Translations under genes and position numbers: made by a program
Part shown: piece by piece, positions 1-8,206 of the stretch
How positions within the stretch are numbered: position 1 is the stretch's first letter
How the letters are laid out: every line of letters starts with the position of its first letter
DNA from: an uncultured Bacteroides sp.
GTDB taxonomy: Bacteria > Bacteroidota > Bacteroidia > Bacteroidales > Bacteroidaceae
Assembly (NCBI GenBank): GCA_900555635.1
Contig: USLU01000098.1
Location: 1-15,063 of the forward strand
Reading direction: 5' to 3'
DNA: 15,063 nucleotides
The notes under the pieces: model-generated
Told to the model about the DNA's origin: nothing
The model's input: only the letters and a program-made list of their open reading frames with translations
Database searches by the model: none

Positions 1-91
1 ATCAAATAGTCGGGGGAGGAGAGGATAATTCCTCTTCTGCTACCCAGACTATTACATCAGTCCCAAAGGTTCAGGAGGCTTTCAGTGATTC

Positions 92-1363
92 TCATTTAGG
101 GAAAGTAAGAATAAAACAACTTCCTTTCCCTGATTCCGATTTTACGTTGATACTTCCGTCATGCAAAGTCATGATCTGTTTGCACAGGCTCAATCCGATG
201 CCCGAACCGGATGTTTTGGTGGTGAAGAAAGGAACGAAAATCTTGTCCAAAACATCTGTTAGAATTCCCTCGCCATTATCAGATATTGTTAATGTCGGGT
301 TGTCTTTAGAGAAAAACTTTATCTGTATCTCTTTATCTATTTTTCGCTCGCATGTTTCGCGGGCGTTTTTTAACAAGTTGATAAGCACTTGCTCTATCTG
401 TGCCCGGTCTACATATAAAAATAAATCAGATGCAGGCATTTCGAAATGAATATACTCTTCCGGGAATAATTTCTTTAAGTCCATAAACAATTCTGCAACA
501 GATACTTTAGTACGGACAGGTATCGGAATTCGTGTCAGTCGCCGGTAATTCTCCACAAATCCTAGTAATCCCTTACTTCTTCTGTGAATAGTCTGCATAG
601 CTTGCAACATAGCAGAATACTCCTTTTCTCCGAGTGATTCGGGGATTCCCCTTTCACTTAACGTTTCCGAAAGAGAAATAATAGGAGTGATGGAGTTCAT
701 GATTTCGTGTGTTAATACACGAATCAGCTTTTGCCAGGCCTCCATTTCATTACGTTCCAGTACAGAATGAATATTCTTCAGACTGATTAACCGCTGTTTC
801 TTCCCCTGTGTGGCAAATGTGGTGCAGGAAATAGCCATTTCCAGAACGATACCATTCTGCTCGATGCGGATCATGGACATATCATTGCTGATAGAAGCCT
901 CCTGAAGTACGTCCGGTAGTTGTGATATTTGCCCCAGATGGGCCACTGCAGCCTGATTCATCCATTCAATGTGCCCGGAAGCATCGGTTACGAGTACGAC
1001 AGTATCTACTTTATTTAATAAACTCTCGTAATACTGATGCTTGACTTCCTCTGCCAATAACTTTCCCCGAAAGTCCTTCAATGCATTAGAAAGCTCCTGT
1101 GCCCACTCATCCATCATCTTATTTTTGAAAGGCGGATGAAGATTCTGCGTCATATCGTTGTAGCGAAGTCCATCCGTCAATCGTCGTAACAAGGTGATTT
1201 GCTTGAACTGTATTCGGTAGAGATGCATACCGGCACCTATCAAAAAGAGAATACAGACGGTAGTGCTGAACCATAACTGTCTTTGATACAGCAGACAACT
1301 GCCGATAGAAAGCAGAAAAATAATTAAGATGTGCAATGCTACTTTGAACTCAAATCGTTTCAT
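92..1363 (-). CDS. Membrane sensor histidine kinase with PAS domain, NtrB-like
   Basis: A 423-residue inner-membrane kinase that would autophosphorylate on a histidine and pass the phosphate to the regulator encoded just upstream. Two hydrophobic segments (about 8-25 and 30-48) are joined by only a few residues, so there is no periplasmic sensor domain. A linker follows, then a PAS-like domain (about 112-200, with LVTDASGHIEWMNQAA). The H-box has H219 in LTHEIMNS. The ATPase domain shows the N-box (LINLLKNARE, about 327-336), DNGEGI (362-367), FVPFFTTK (376-383) and GSGIGLSL (386-393), so all catalytic boxes are present. The ATG overlaps the regulator stop as ATGA, which implies translational coupling. 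The signal is unknown; the topology suggests sensing within the membrane or in the cytoplasm through PAS. The family call is firm; the partner assignment rests on gene adjacency. Confidence 0.93.
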   Translation of the reverse strand: MKRFEFKVALHILIIFLLSIGSCLLYQRQLWFSTTVCILFLIGAGMHLYRIQFKQITLLRRLTDGLRYNDMTQNLHPPFKNKMMDEWAQELSNALKDFRGKLLAEEVKHQYYESLLNKVDTVVLVTDASGHIEWMNQAAVAHLGQISQLPDVLQEASISNDMSMIRIEQNGIVLEMAISCTTFATQGKKQRLISLKNIHSVLERNEMEAWQKLIRVLTHEIMNSITPIISLSETLSERGIPESLGEKEYSAMLQAMQTIHRRSKGLLGFVENYRRLTRIPIPVRTKVSVAELFMDLKKLFPEEYIHFEMPASDLFLYVDRAQIEQVLINLLKNARETCERKIDKEIQIKFFSKDNPTLTISDNGEGILTDVLDKIFVPFFTTKTSGSGIGLSLCKQIMTLHDGSINVKSESGKGSCFILTFPK

Positions 1364-2736
1364 AAGCCTAATTTTTCAAGTTTGCGATACAATGCAAAAC
1401 GGGTAATCCCTAAATATTCGGCAGCACGGGAGATGTTTCCGTCGCTGATCCGAAGCGCTTTCTCAATGGCCTGCCGTTCCAGTTGTTCGAGATTCAGTAC
1501 CATTTCTTCGTCCTTTTTCTGTTTAGGTGTCGCATGAAAAAGGAAGTTTTCAGGTTTTAGCATGGAGCCGTCTCCCAAGATTACAGCACGTTCTATCGTA
1601 TGTTGAAGTTCTCTCACATTTCCAGGCCATGCATATTTCAGCAGTTTGTTTTTGGCTTCCCGTGTCAGTCCGTGCATTTCTTTTTTATATTTGCGGGCAT
1701 AATGGTTCAGAAAGTGTTCGGCAAGCAGGATGATGTCATTGCCGCGTTCACGGAGTGGAGGTATATGTATTTCAATCGTGTTGATACGATATAATAAGTC
1801 CTGACGGAAATTCCCGTCTTCCACCATCTGACGGATATCAGCATTGGTGGCACATATTAAACGGACGTCGATGGGAATGGTTTGCGTACTTCCCAAACGA
1901 CTGATTTGCCTTTTTTCGATAGCAGTCAGTAATTTAGACTGCATAGGAGGTGAAAGATTGCCAATTTCATCCAAAAACAAAGTCCCGTTGGTCGCCACTT
2001 CCATTCGTCCCGCTTTTGATTTCTTGGCATCGGTGAAAGCGCCTTTTTCGAAACCGAACAGTTCACTCTCAAACAATTGTTCGGGTATACTTCCCAGGTC
2101 AATCGTGACAAAAGGTTTGCCGTATCGTGGAGAACAACGATATAATAGTCGGGCAATCACATCCTTTCCCGTACCGTTTTCTCCGAGAATCAGTATATTG
2201 GCATCCGTATTACTTAGTTTATTTATCGTGGCAAACACTTCCTGCATGGCCGGTGACTCTCCAATAATATCATTTTCCGAAGCATTTTGCCCGCTAAGAA
2301 TTTCTACTTGCTCTTTCAGCATGTTGACTTCCTGCTGTGACTGACGCAGTCGCATACCCGAAGTAAGCGTAGCCAGCAATTTATCCTTTTCCCAAGGCTT
2401 GGGAATAAAATCGGTAGCACCGGCTTTGATGGCCCGGACGGCCTTGTCCGTATCCGCATAGGCAGTCATAAAAATAACAATAGCTTGTGGGTCAAGCTGC
2501 AATATCTGCTTCAGACTTTCAAATCCCTCTTGTCCGCTGATGGCATCCCGGCTGAAATTCATGTCCAATAAGATAAGATCGGGATGAAAGGTGGTCATGA
2601 AATGCTCGATCCGATCGGGGGTAGTAGCCACCTTTATTTTCTCCGTATACGGTTCCAGTAGGAGGTTGAGGGCAAAGAGCACGTCCTCGTTATCATCTAC
2701 TATGAGTATCTTTCCTAATTTGTTGACTTCTTCCAT
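1360..2736 (-). CDS. Sigma54-dependent NtrC-family response regulator
   Basis: A 458-residue transcription activator. The N-terminal receiver domain (about 8-125) has acidic residues in LIVDDNED and the phospho-acceptor D58 in LILLDMN. The central AAA+ sigma54-activation domain (about 155-390) shows Walker A GENGTGKD (185-192), the sigma54-contacting loop GAFTDA (232-237), Walker B TLFLDE (252-257), and WPGNVREL near its end. A Fis-type helix-turn-helix lies at about 423-458 (GNISRAAEYLGITRFALYRK). I chose the ATG at 2736. A TTG 30 bases further upstream is in frame but adds ten residues with no family support and lies on the probable -7 box. The protein requires RNA polymerase with sigma54, which fits the -24/-12 promoter found in front of the divergent export operon. 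The kinase gene follows with a 4-base overlap. Confidence 0.95.
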   Translation of the reverse strand: MEEVNKLGKILIVDDNEDVLFALNLLLEPYTEKIKVATTPDRIEHFMTTFHPDLILLDMNFSRDAISGQEGFESLKQILQLDPQAIVIFMTAYADTDKAVRAIKAGATDFIPKPWEKDKLLATLTSGMRLRQSQQEVNMLKEQVEILSGQNASENDIIGESPAMQEVFATINKLSNTDANILILGENGTGKDVIARLLYRCSPRYGKPFVTIDLGSIPEQLFESELFGFEKGAFTDAKKSKAGRMEVATNGTLFLDEIGNLSPPMQSKLLTAIEKRQISRLGSTQTIPIDVRLICATNADIRQMVEDGNFRQDLLYRINTIEIHIPPLRERGNDIILLAEHFLNHYARKYKKEMHGLTREAKNKLLKYAWPGNVRELQHTIERAVILGDGSMLKPENFLFHATPKQKKDEEMVLNLEQLERQAIEKALRISDGNISRAAEYLGITRFALYRKLEKLGL

Positions 2737-2763
2737 ATCTTCTATCCATTTAAACTCCGGGAG

Positions 2764-2771
2764 CAAAGATA
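2764..2771 (-). promoter_or_regulatory. Probable -7 box for the regulator-kinase operon
   Basis: Read on the minus strand this is TATCTTTG, a perfect match to the Bacteroides primary-sigma -7 consensus TAnnTTTG. Transcription would start near 2757, giving a leader of about 20 bases before the ATG at 2736. No good -33 TTG is visible at the expected distance, so the promoter may be weak or need an activator. The first palindrome (2794-2809) lies about 40-50 bases upstream of the predicted start, a position where a bound regulator could influence it. Confidence 0.45.
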
Positions 2772-2793
2772 TGGATAAATCTCATGTGTTGTG

Positions 2794-2809
2794 TGTGCGA
2801 TTGCGCACT
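2794..2809. promoter_or_regulatory. Palindrome 1, candidate enhancer site for the NtrC-type regulator
   Basis: The sequence TGTGCGATTGCGCACT contains the perfect inverted repeat GTGCG-N4-CGCAC. It shares its outline (TGTGCG at the left, GCAC at the right, 16 bp in total) with the palindrome at 2815-2830. Its centre is about 110 bp upstream of the predicted sigma54 start, within the usual range for NtrC-type enhancer sites. Assignment to the neighbouring regulator is inference from position and symmetry. Confidence 0.65.
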
Positions 2810-2814
2810 AATTT

Positions 2815-2830
2815 TGTGCGTATATGCACA
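2815..2830. promoter_or_regulatory. Palindrome 2, candidate enhancer site for the NtrC-type regulator
   Basis: The sequence TGTGCGTATATGCACA is symmetric in seven of its eight base pairs, with perfect outer arms TGTGC/GCACA. Its centre is 21 bp, two helical turns, from that of palindrome 1, so the two sites face the same side of the DNA, as expected for cooperative binding of NtrC-type dimers. It lies about 89 bp upstream of the predicted sigma54 start. Confidence 0.65.
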
Positions 2831-2885
2831 CTGAATGAATGAAAGGAATATTACTATATTATTGAATGATAACTGTTTATCTGAA

Positions 2886-2901
2886 TGGCACATCTTTTGA
2901 A
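2886..2901 (+). promoter_or_regulatory. Sigma54-type (-24/-12) promoter of the export operon
   Basis: The sequence TGGCAC-ATCTT-TTGAA matches the sigma54 consensus TGGCAC-N5-TTGCW at the exact required spacing. The only mismatch is A for C in the -12 GC. Transcription would begin around 2911-2913. It faces the export operon and lies downstream of two palindromes, next to the gene for a sigma54-activating regulator. The predicted start also argues against a coding start at 2901, which would lie upstream of the mRNA. Confidence 0.72.
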
Positions 2902-2927
2902 TGATAAATAACAAATATAACCAACGA

Positions 2928-4400
2928 ATGAATCTGAAATTAATCTTCATATCTCTCGGACTATTGTTGACAGAACTATTGACTGCTCAAGATCAAACCA
3001 CAGAGCTGTCATTGAAGCAAGTCATAGAGATTGCCCGTATGGAATCTCCCGATGCACAGACGGCACGTCACAGTTTCCGTTCTGCGTATTGGAACTATAA
3101 ATATTATCGTGCCAACTATCTGCCGTCTTTAAGCCTGACATCCGATCCGAATCTGAACCGTGCCATTAACAAGATAACGATGGGAGACGGTTCGGTAAAG
3201 TTTGTCGAACAAAATCTATTGAATACAGATTTAACCCTGAATCTTTCACAGAACTTATCCTGGACCGGTGGCTCTTTCTTTCTCGAAACCTCCGCTCAAC
3301 GCATGGATCTGTTCAGCGAACATCAATACTCATGGCAGACTTCCCCCATTATGATCGGTTATCGCCAGTCTCTTTTTGGCTACAATAGTTTGAAATGGGA
3401 TAGACGGATAGAGCCCGTGCGCTATCAGGAGGCAAAGAAAAGCTACGTAGAGACGCTTGAACTCGTATCAGTCAATGCGATTAATAAATTCTTTGCCTTG
3501 GCCACCGCCCAGAGCGATTACGATATTGCTTCCTTTAATTACGCCAATGCCGATACACTTTACCGTTATGCGCAAGGCCGCTATAACATAGGTACCATCA
3601 CAGAAAATGAAATGCTGCAACTGGAACTTAACCGTTTGACGGAAGAGACAAACCGCATGAATGCCCTTATTGAAATGGATAATTGTATGCAGGAACTCCG
3701 TTCCTATCTTGGTATTCACGAAGATCGGGAATTACGTGTCCTTGTCAGTCCTCAAATTCCGGATTTCAGTGTGAACCTGAATGAAGCACTGGCACTGGCT
3801 TACGAAAACAGTCCGGATATACAGACGATGGAAAGGCGGAAACTGGAAAGTGAGAGTGCTGTGGCGAAAGCCCGCGCCAATGCCGGCCTGAAAGCAGATA
3901 TCTATCTCCGTTTCGGATTGACGATGACTGCTGACAAACTGCCCGACGCTTATCGAAATTTGTTGGACCAGCAATACGTAAGTATCGGCATTTCTCTTCC
4001 TATCCTAGACTGGGGACGTGGAAAAGGACAGGTGAGAGTAGCCCGTTCCAATCGTGATCTGGTTTACACACAAGTCGAACAGAGCCGGACGGACTTTGAA
4101 CTGAATGTCCGCAAACTCGTCAAACAATTCAATCTGCAAACGCAACGTGTCCGCATCGCTGCCCGTACAGATGAAACAGCTCAACGAAGAAGTGAAGTGG
4201 CCCGCAAACTCTATCTATTAGGTAAATCTACCATTCTTGACTTGAATGCTTCCATTTCAGAGAAAGATAGTGCCCGCCGTAACTATATTTCGGCTTTATA
4301 TAATTATTGGAGTTTATATTATACACTCCGTAGCATGACACTATACGATTTTGAGCGAAATACGATACTGACAGAAGACTACCATCTTCTGATTGAATAG
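2928..4400 (+). CDS. TolC-type outer-membrane efflux factor
   Basis: A 490-residue outer-membrane channel that would form the exit duct of the tripartite pump. The ATG at 2928 gives a clean signal peptide (MNLKLIFISLGLLLTELLTA, then QDQ). An in-frame ATG at 2901 would put nine polar residues before it and lies inside the sigma54 promoter. Two repeats typical of the outer-membrane efflux family are visible: about 28-70 (LSLKQVIEIARMESPDAQTA) and about 282-330 (LNEALALAYENSPDIQTMER). Each opens a helical segment followed by strand-forming sequence (YLPSLSLTSD; ISLPILDWGRG). The length is close to that of other Bacteroides family members. It is the first gene of the operon, and the adaptor gene follows after 75 bases in which I see no separate promoter. 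The substrate is not predictable. Confidence 0.92.
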   Translation: MNLKLIFISLGLLLTELLTAQDQTTELSLKQVIEIARMESPDAQTARHSFRSAYWNYKYYRANYLPSLSLTSDPNLNRAINKITMGDGSVKFVEQNLLNTDLTLNLSQNLSWTGGSFFLETSAQRMDLFSEHQYSWQTSPIMIGYRQSLFGYNSLKWDRRIEPVRYQEAKKSYVETLELVSVNAINKFFALATAQSDYDIASFNYANADTLYRYAQGRYNIGTITENEMLQLELNRLTEETNRMNALIEMDNCMQELRSYLGIHEDRELRVLVSPQIPDFSVNLNEALALAYENSPDIQTMERRKLESESAVAKARANAGLKADIYLRFGLTMTADKLPDAYRNLLDQQYVSIGISLPILDWGRGKGQVRVARSNRDLVYTQVEQSRTDFELNVRKLVKQFNLQTQRVRIAARTDETAQRRSEVARKLYLLGKSTILDLNASISEKDSARRNYISALYNYWSLYYTLRSMTLYDFERNTILTEDYHLLIE

Positions 4401-4475
4401 AGAACAACGAAAAGTCAGTAAAGAATAGTGATGGAACCCTAATTAATAGAAACTTGTAAAACACCAGATAATCTC

Positions 4476-5726
4476 ATGGATATAAAATTAGAAAAGAAAC
4501 CGTGGTACATTCGTTACAGATACTATCTGATAGGAGGGCTTTTATTTGCCGCCTTTTTGATTTATGTGATTACTTTGTCTTTAGGTCCCAGAAAACTACG
4601 GATAGATGCCGAAAATATACAGATTGCAGAAGTGAAAGAGTCTGATTTCATGGAATATGTAGATGTGGAAGGGCTCATTCAGCCTATACTGACCATCAAG
4701 ATCAATACTCGTGAAACTGGAAGTGTGGAAAGGATTGTCGGTGAAGAGGGAAGTTTGCTTCAACAGGGAGACACCATTCTTATTCTTTCCAATCCCGATT
4801 TGCTCCGCAATATTGAAGACCAGCGTGACGAATGGGAAAAGCAAATGATTACCTATCAGGAGCAGGAGATTGAAATGGAACAAAAAAGTCTGAACTTGAA
4901 ACAGCAAGCCCTGACAAATAGCTACGAATTGGAACGCCTGAAAAAAAGCATCGCTCTCGACCGCGAAGAATTTCAGATGGGAGTGAAGAGTAAGGCGCAG
5001 TTGCAGGTAGCTGAAGATGAATATTGTTACAAACAGAAAAACGCAGCCCTGCAACAAGAGAGCTTGCGACATGATTCTGCTGTCACGATGATACGTAAGG
5101 AATTGATTCGTAACGACCGGGAGCGGGAACGGAAGAAGTACGAACGTACTCGCGAACGACTGAATAGCCTGGTAGTCACAGCTCCACTGAAAGGTCAGCT
5201 TAGTTTCGTAAAGGTCACTCCGGGGCAGCAGGTTTCCTCCGGTGAAAGCATTGCTGAAATAAAAGTGCTCGATCAATACAAAATCCACACTTCACTTAGC
5301 GAATATTATATCGACCGGATCACCACCGGACTACCGGCTACCGTGAACTATCAAGGAAACAAATATCCGCTGAAAATAACAAAAGTGGTTCCCGAAGTGA
5401 AAGATCGTATGTTTGATATTGATCTTATTTTTACCGGAGATATGCCCGATAATGTAAGAGTCGGCAAGAGCTTCCGGGTACAGATTGAATTGGGACAGCC
5501 GGAGCAAGCACTCATTATTCCGCGAGGCAATTTCTATCAGTTTACAAGCGGACAATGGATTTATAAAGTAAATGCATCAAAGACAAAAGCAGTCCGCGTG
5601 CCATTGAACATTGGTCGCCAGAATCCGCAACAATATGAAATAGTAGAAGGTTTACAGCCGGGAGATTGGGTAATTACCACCGGATATGATACCTTTGGCG
5701 ATGCGGAAGAATTGATCTTGAAATGA
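4476..5726 (+). CDS. HlyD/MacA-type periplasmic adaptor (membrane fusion protein)
   Basis: A 416-residue adaptor linking the inner-membrane permease to the outer-membrane channel. A single N-terminal membrane anchor (about 17-36) follows a basic cytoplasmic stretch. The lipoyl domain is split as usual: first half about 73-106 (GSVERIVGEEGSLLQQGDTI), second half about 232-262 (VTAPLKGQLSFVKVTPGQQV). Between them lies a long charged helical hairpin (about 108-230), the coiled coil that would dock onto the channel. A beta-barrel region (about 268-350) and a C-terminal membrane-proximal domain ending GDWVITTGYDTFG follow. The first permease gene starts 25 bases after the stop, so the two are probably co-transcribed. 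Confidence 0.93.
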   Translation: MDIKLEKKPWYIRYRYYLIGGLLFAAFLIYVITLSLGPRKLRIDAENIQIAEVKESDFMEYVDVEGLIQPILTIKINTRETGSVERIVGEEGSLLQQGDTILILSNPDLLRNIEDQRDEWEKQMITYQEQEIEMEQKSLNLKQQALTNSYELERLKKSIALDREEFQMGVKSKAQLQVAEDEYCYKQKNAALQQESLRHDSAVTMIRKELIRNDRERERKKYERTRERLNSLVVTAPLKGQLSFVKVTPGQQVSSGESIAEIKVLDQYKIHTSLSEYYIDRITTGLPATVNYQGNKYPLKITKVVPEVKDRMFDIDLIFTGDMPDNVRVGKSFRVQIELGQPEQALIIPRGNFYQFTSGQWIYKVNASKTKAVRVPLNIGRQNPQQYEIVEGLQPGDWVITTGYDTFGDAEELILK

Positions 5727-5751
5727 ATGAAAAATAATAAATAGATAAAAC

Positions 5752-8194
5752 ATGAAAACATTGCACTATGCGATACGCTTTTTGTTGCGCACAAAATCAT
5801 ATACTGTTATTAATTTGCTCGGGCTGGCCTTTAGTTTAGCTTGTTGCATTATTCTGCTTCGTTATATTCATCGTGAGCTTACGGTAGACACACATTGCAT
5901 TGATCGTAATCAAGTGTATGGTGTACAGACAACGTTTGAAGGAAATCGGGTATTAAGTGTTGCTGAAATAGGGAGCCGGGATAGTGTTTACATTGATAAT
6001 AGTGGCATAGTGACCGTTTAGGGCGGGCGATCTGTACCCGCTTGTAACAGTTTACATTGATAATAGTGGCATAGTGACACGTTCACGCATCGTGTTGCTC
6101 GAAAATGATTATTTGACCTATCAGTCAAATCGTATACCTGTTCAAGCTATGGCAGCAGATAGTGCTTATTTTGAACTTTTCCCTTACCACGTGTTACAAG
6201 GTTCAGTGTCCTTGGAAGATCCGGCGTCAGTTTTGTTAATGGAGGGTTTTGCTAAAAAACTTTTCGGCAAAGAAAATCCTATCGGCAAGATTCTCACTTA
6301 TTTGAATGGAAAGGAGATTAGGGTGACAGGCATATTAGAGGAACCAATTAATAAGCGGATGTTTAATTTTGACTTGGTCCTCTCTTCAAAACTATCATCA
6401 TTATGGGAGCGTATGCCTTTGGATTTTATCCGTTTCACTTCAGAAACGGAAGTAATGAAAGCCAATAAGGCCGGGAGTTATCCCCGGTTTATCAATCAGG
6501 ATGCTCGTAGTGGGGATAGTCGGAAATACACTTTCTCTCTAGTTCCTATAAGTGATATGTATTGGGATCGGGCTTTAATTGGTCGATCCGGACCAGATAT
6601 GCTAGTTAGCGGAAACCGTTCCCAACTATTTATTTTAGGAGGAATTTGCCTGTTGATATTACTTGCAGGTGTGATGAATTTCATCAATCTTTATCTGGTA
6701 TTGATGGTGAAACGAGGTAAGGTGTATAGCTTGCGGAAAGTTTTTGGAGCTGATAGAAAAGCGTTGTTTAAGCAAATATTCATCGAAAACTTTTTATTGA
6801 TCGCTGCTTCCATGATAGTAGCCTGGCTCATTGTAGAGGTGACAAATATTCCTGTATCATCTATGTTTGGCAGTCAGCTGACGTATACTGCATTTGATGG
6901 GATATTATCATTCTCTATTTTGTTGTTTTTGCCTCTGTTAGTATCTATTTATGCGTTTGTGCAGTGCCAACGTTCTTTGTTGGCTGTTTCAATCCGGAAG
7001 GTAGGTACAGATAATCGTTCGGTTCGTTCACGTATGATCTTTCTTTTTCTGCAATATATGATTACTTTCCTGTTAGTGGTATTATCAATCTATTTCAGCA
7101 AGCAACTGAATTTTATGTTACATGCCGATCCCGGTTTTCGTGTAGAGTCTGTAATTCAAGCAAACTTGATATATGAATCACGAGATTTCGCAGTTTACAC
7201 TATGGAGACTATCAAACAACGGCAAGAGAGGATTACTGAAATAGACCAACTCATGAAGAGTTGTCCGGATATTCAGTATTGGACGACGGGACATTCATCT
7301 ATTTTGGGAGACTATTATTCTACAAACTTTCAAAGTGTAAAAGGAGAAACAGTTGCGTTGTTGCAATCTTATGTTACTCCTGATTTCTTTAAAGTTTTCA
7401 ATCTTGCGTTTGTGGATGGAAGTCTGCCGGAAATGGATGAAGACTCAAGAAATAGAGTGGCCGTTGTAAATCGTGCGGCATTGAAAGCTTTAGGGTATAC
7501 GCAATGTGAGGGAGCCATGCTGGTGGATGAAATGATGAAAAGAAACGTCCCGGATTTTCCGGCTCAACCTATTGTTGCTGTAATAGACGATTATTATGAC
7601 GGACATATTAGTACAGGTGTCCATCCGATGGTCTTTATGGTTGGTAGTCAATTAGACGGTGATTTATATCAGATATATTGCCACTCCGGCAAAGAACAGG
7701 CAGTTATTGACTATTTGAAAAGTATTCAAAAGAAAGTGTATGGTACAGAGGATTTTAAATATTCTTTGTTGAAGGACGATGTGGCTGAACTTTATAAAAA
7801 TGATCGCCAGATAGCTTCTGTTTATGCTCTTTTCGCCTGTATAGCTATTGTAATAGTTTGTCTTGGCTTGTTTGGTATTTCATTATTTGACATTAGGCAG
7901 CGTTCCCATGAGGTTGCAATTCGCAAAGTGAATGGAGCATCACTGAAAGATTTATATCTTTTACTAGGACGCAAGTATCTTGTCATATTAGGTGGGGCTT
8001 TTGCAGTAGCTCTTCCATTATCCTGGTATCTGATATATGAATACACAAAGGATTTTGTAGTGAAAGCTCCTATAGGTATAGGAATCTTTTTGATAGCTTT
8101 GTTATTGGTTGGTGGTATTTCTTTAGGGACTCTATTCTGGCAAATAAACAAGATTGCGCATATTGATCCTGCTAAAATTATAAAAACTGAATGA
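5752..8194 (+). pseudogene. FtsX/MacB-like permease 1, frameshifted by a 64-bp insertion
   Basis: This was an inner-membrane permease of the FtsX/MacB type, now in two pieces. The first (5752-6021, 89 codons) has the usual start: a basic leader, a membrane helix at about 17-38, and the beginning of the periplasmic domain; it stops at TAG 6019-6021. The second (6074-8194, GTG at best, no evident ribosome site) holds the rest: the periplasmic domain with FAKKLFGKENPIGKILT, an inner helix cluster, a second periplasmic domain, the family motif EVAIRKVNGAS, and the typical tail ending HIDPAKIIKTE. Deleting 64 bases (one 29-base repeat copy plus the 35 bases between) joins SRDSVYIDNSGIVT to RSRIVLLEN in one frame of 792 codons, close to the 798 of permease 2. 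The base composition looks more AT-rich than in the neighbours. It is probably inactive unless the repeat recombines. Confidence 0.85.
5986..6078 (+). repeat. 29-bp direct repeat flanking a 35-bp insert in permease 1
   Basis: Positions 5986-6014 and 6050-6078 are identical over 29 bp (GTTTACATTG...CATAGTGAC), offset by 64 bp. The 35 bp between them (6015-6049) are more GC-rich than the surroundings. They hold the inverted repeat GCGGG (6023-6027) / CCCGC (6037-6041) with a 9-base loop, and TGTAA-CAGT-TTACA spans the edge of the second copy (6043-6056). Since 64 is not a multiple of three, the insert breaks the gene, and recombination between the repeats would remove exactly the unit that restores it. 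I do not recognise the 35-bp sequence. Confidence 0.9.
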
Positions 8195-8206
8195 ATCTAA
8201 GATATT

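Noticed and set aside
18..37. Inverted repeat AGAGGA-TAAT-TCCTCT just past the kinase stop, as a terminator
   Set aside because: The stem is real, but no run of T follows on either strand and the GC content is modest, so a terminator call is not supported. The remainder of 1-91 shows nothing I can name.
2789..2816. TTG and TAATTTTG as a primary-sigma promoter for the export operon
   Set aside because: The -7 box matches, but the spacer is only 17 bases against about 20 in the convincing promoters here, and it overlaps the palindromes. It could give weak basal transcription but is not strong enough to list.
4596..5288. A 230-codon open frame on the minus strand across the adaptor gene
   Set aside because: It lies antisense to the coiled-coil coding part of the adaptor. 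Its Phe/Leu-rich translation is the mirror of Lys/Glu/Gln codons, and it has no promoter or recognisable domain.
6074..8194. Second part of permease 1 as an independent gene starting at GTG 6074
   Set aside because: The GTG is inside the repeat copy, has no ribosome-site context, and the protein would lack the first membrane helix. Deleting 64 bp rejoins it to the upstream frame.
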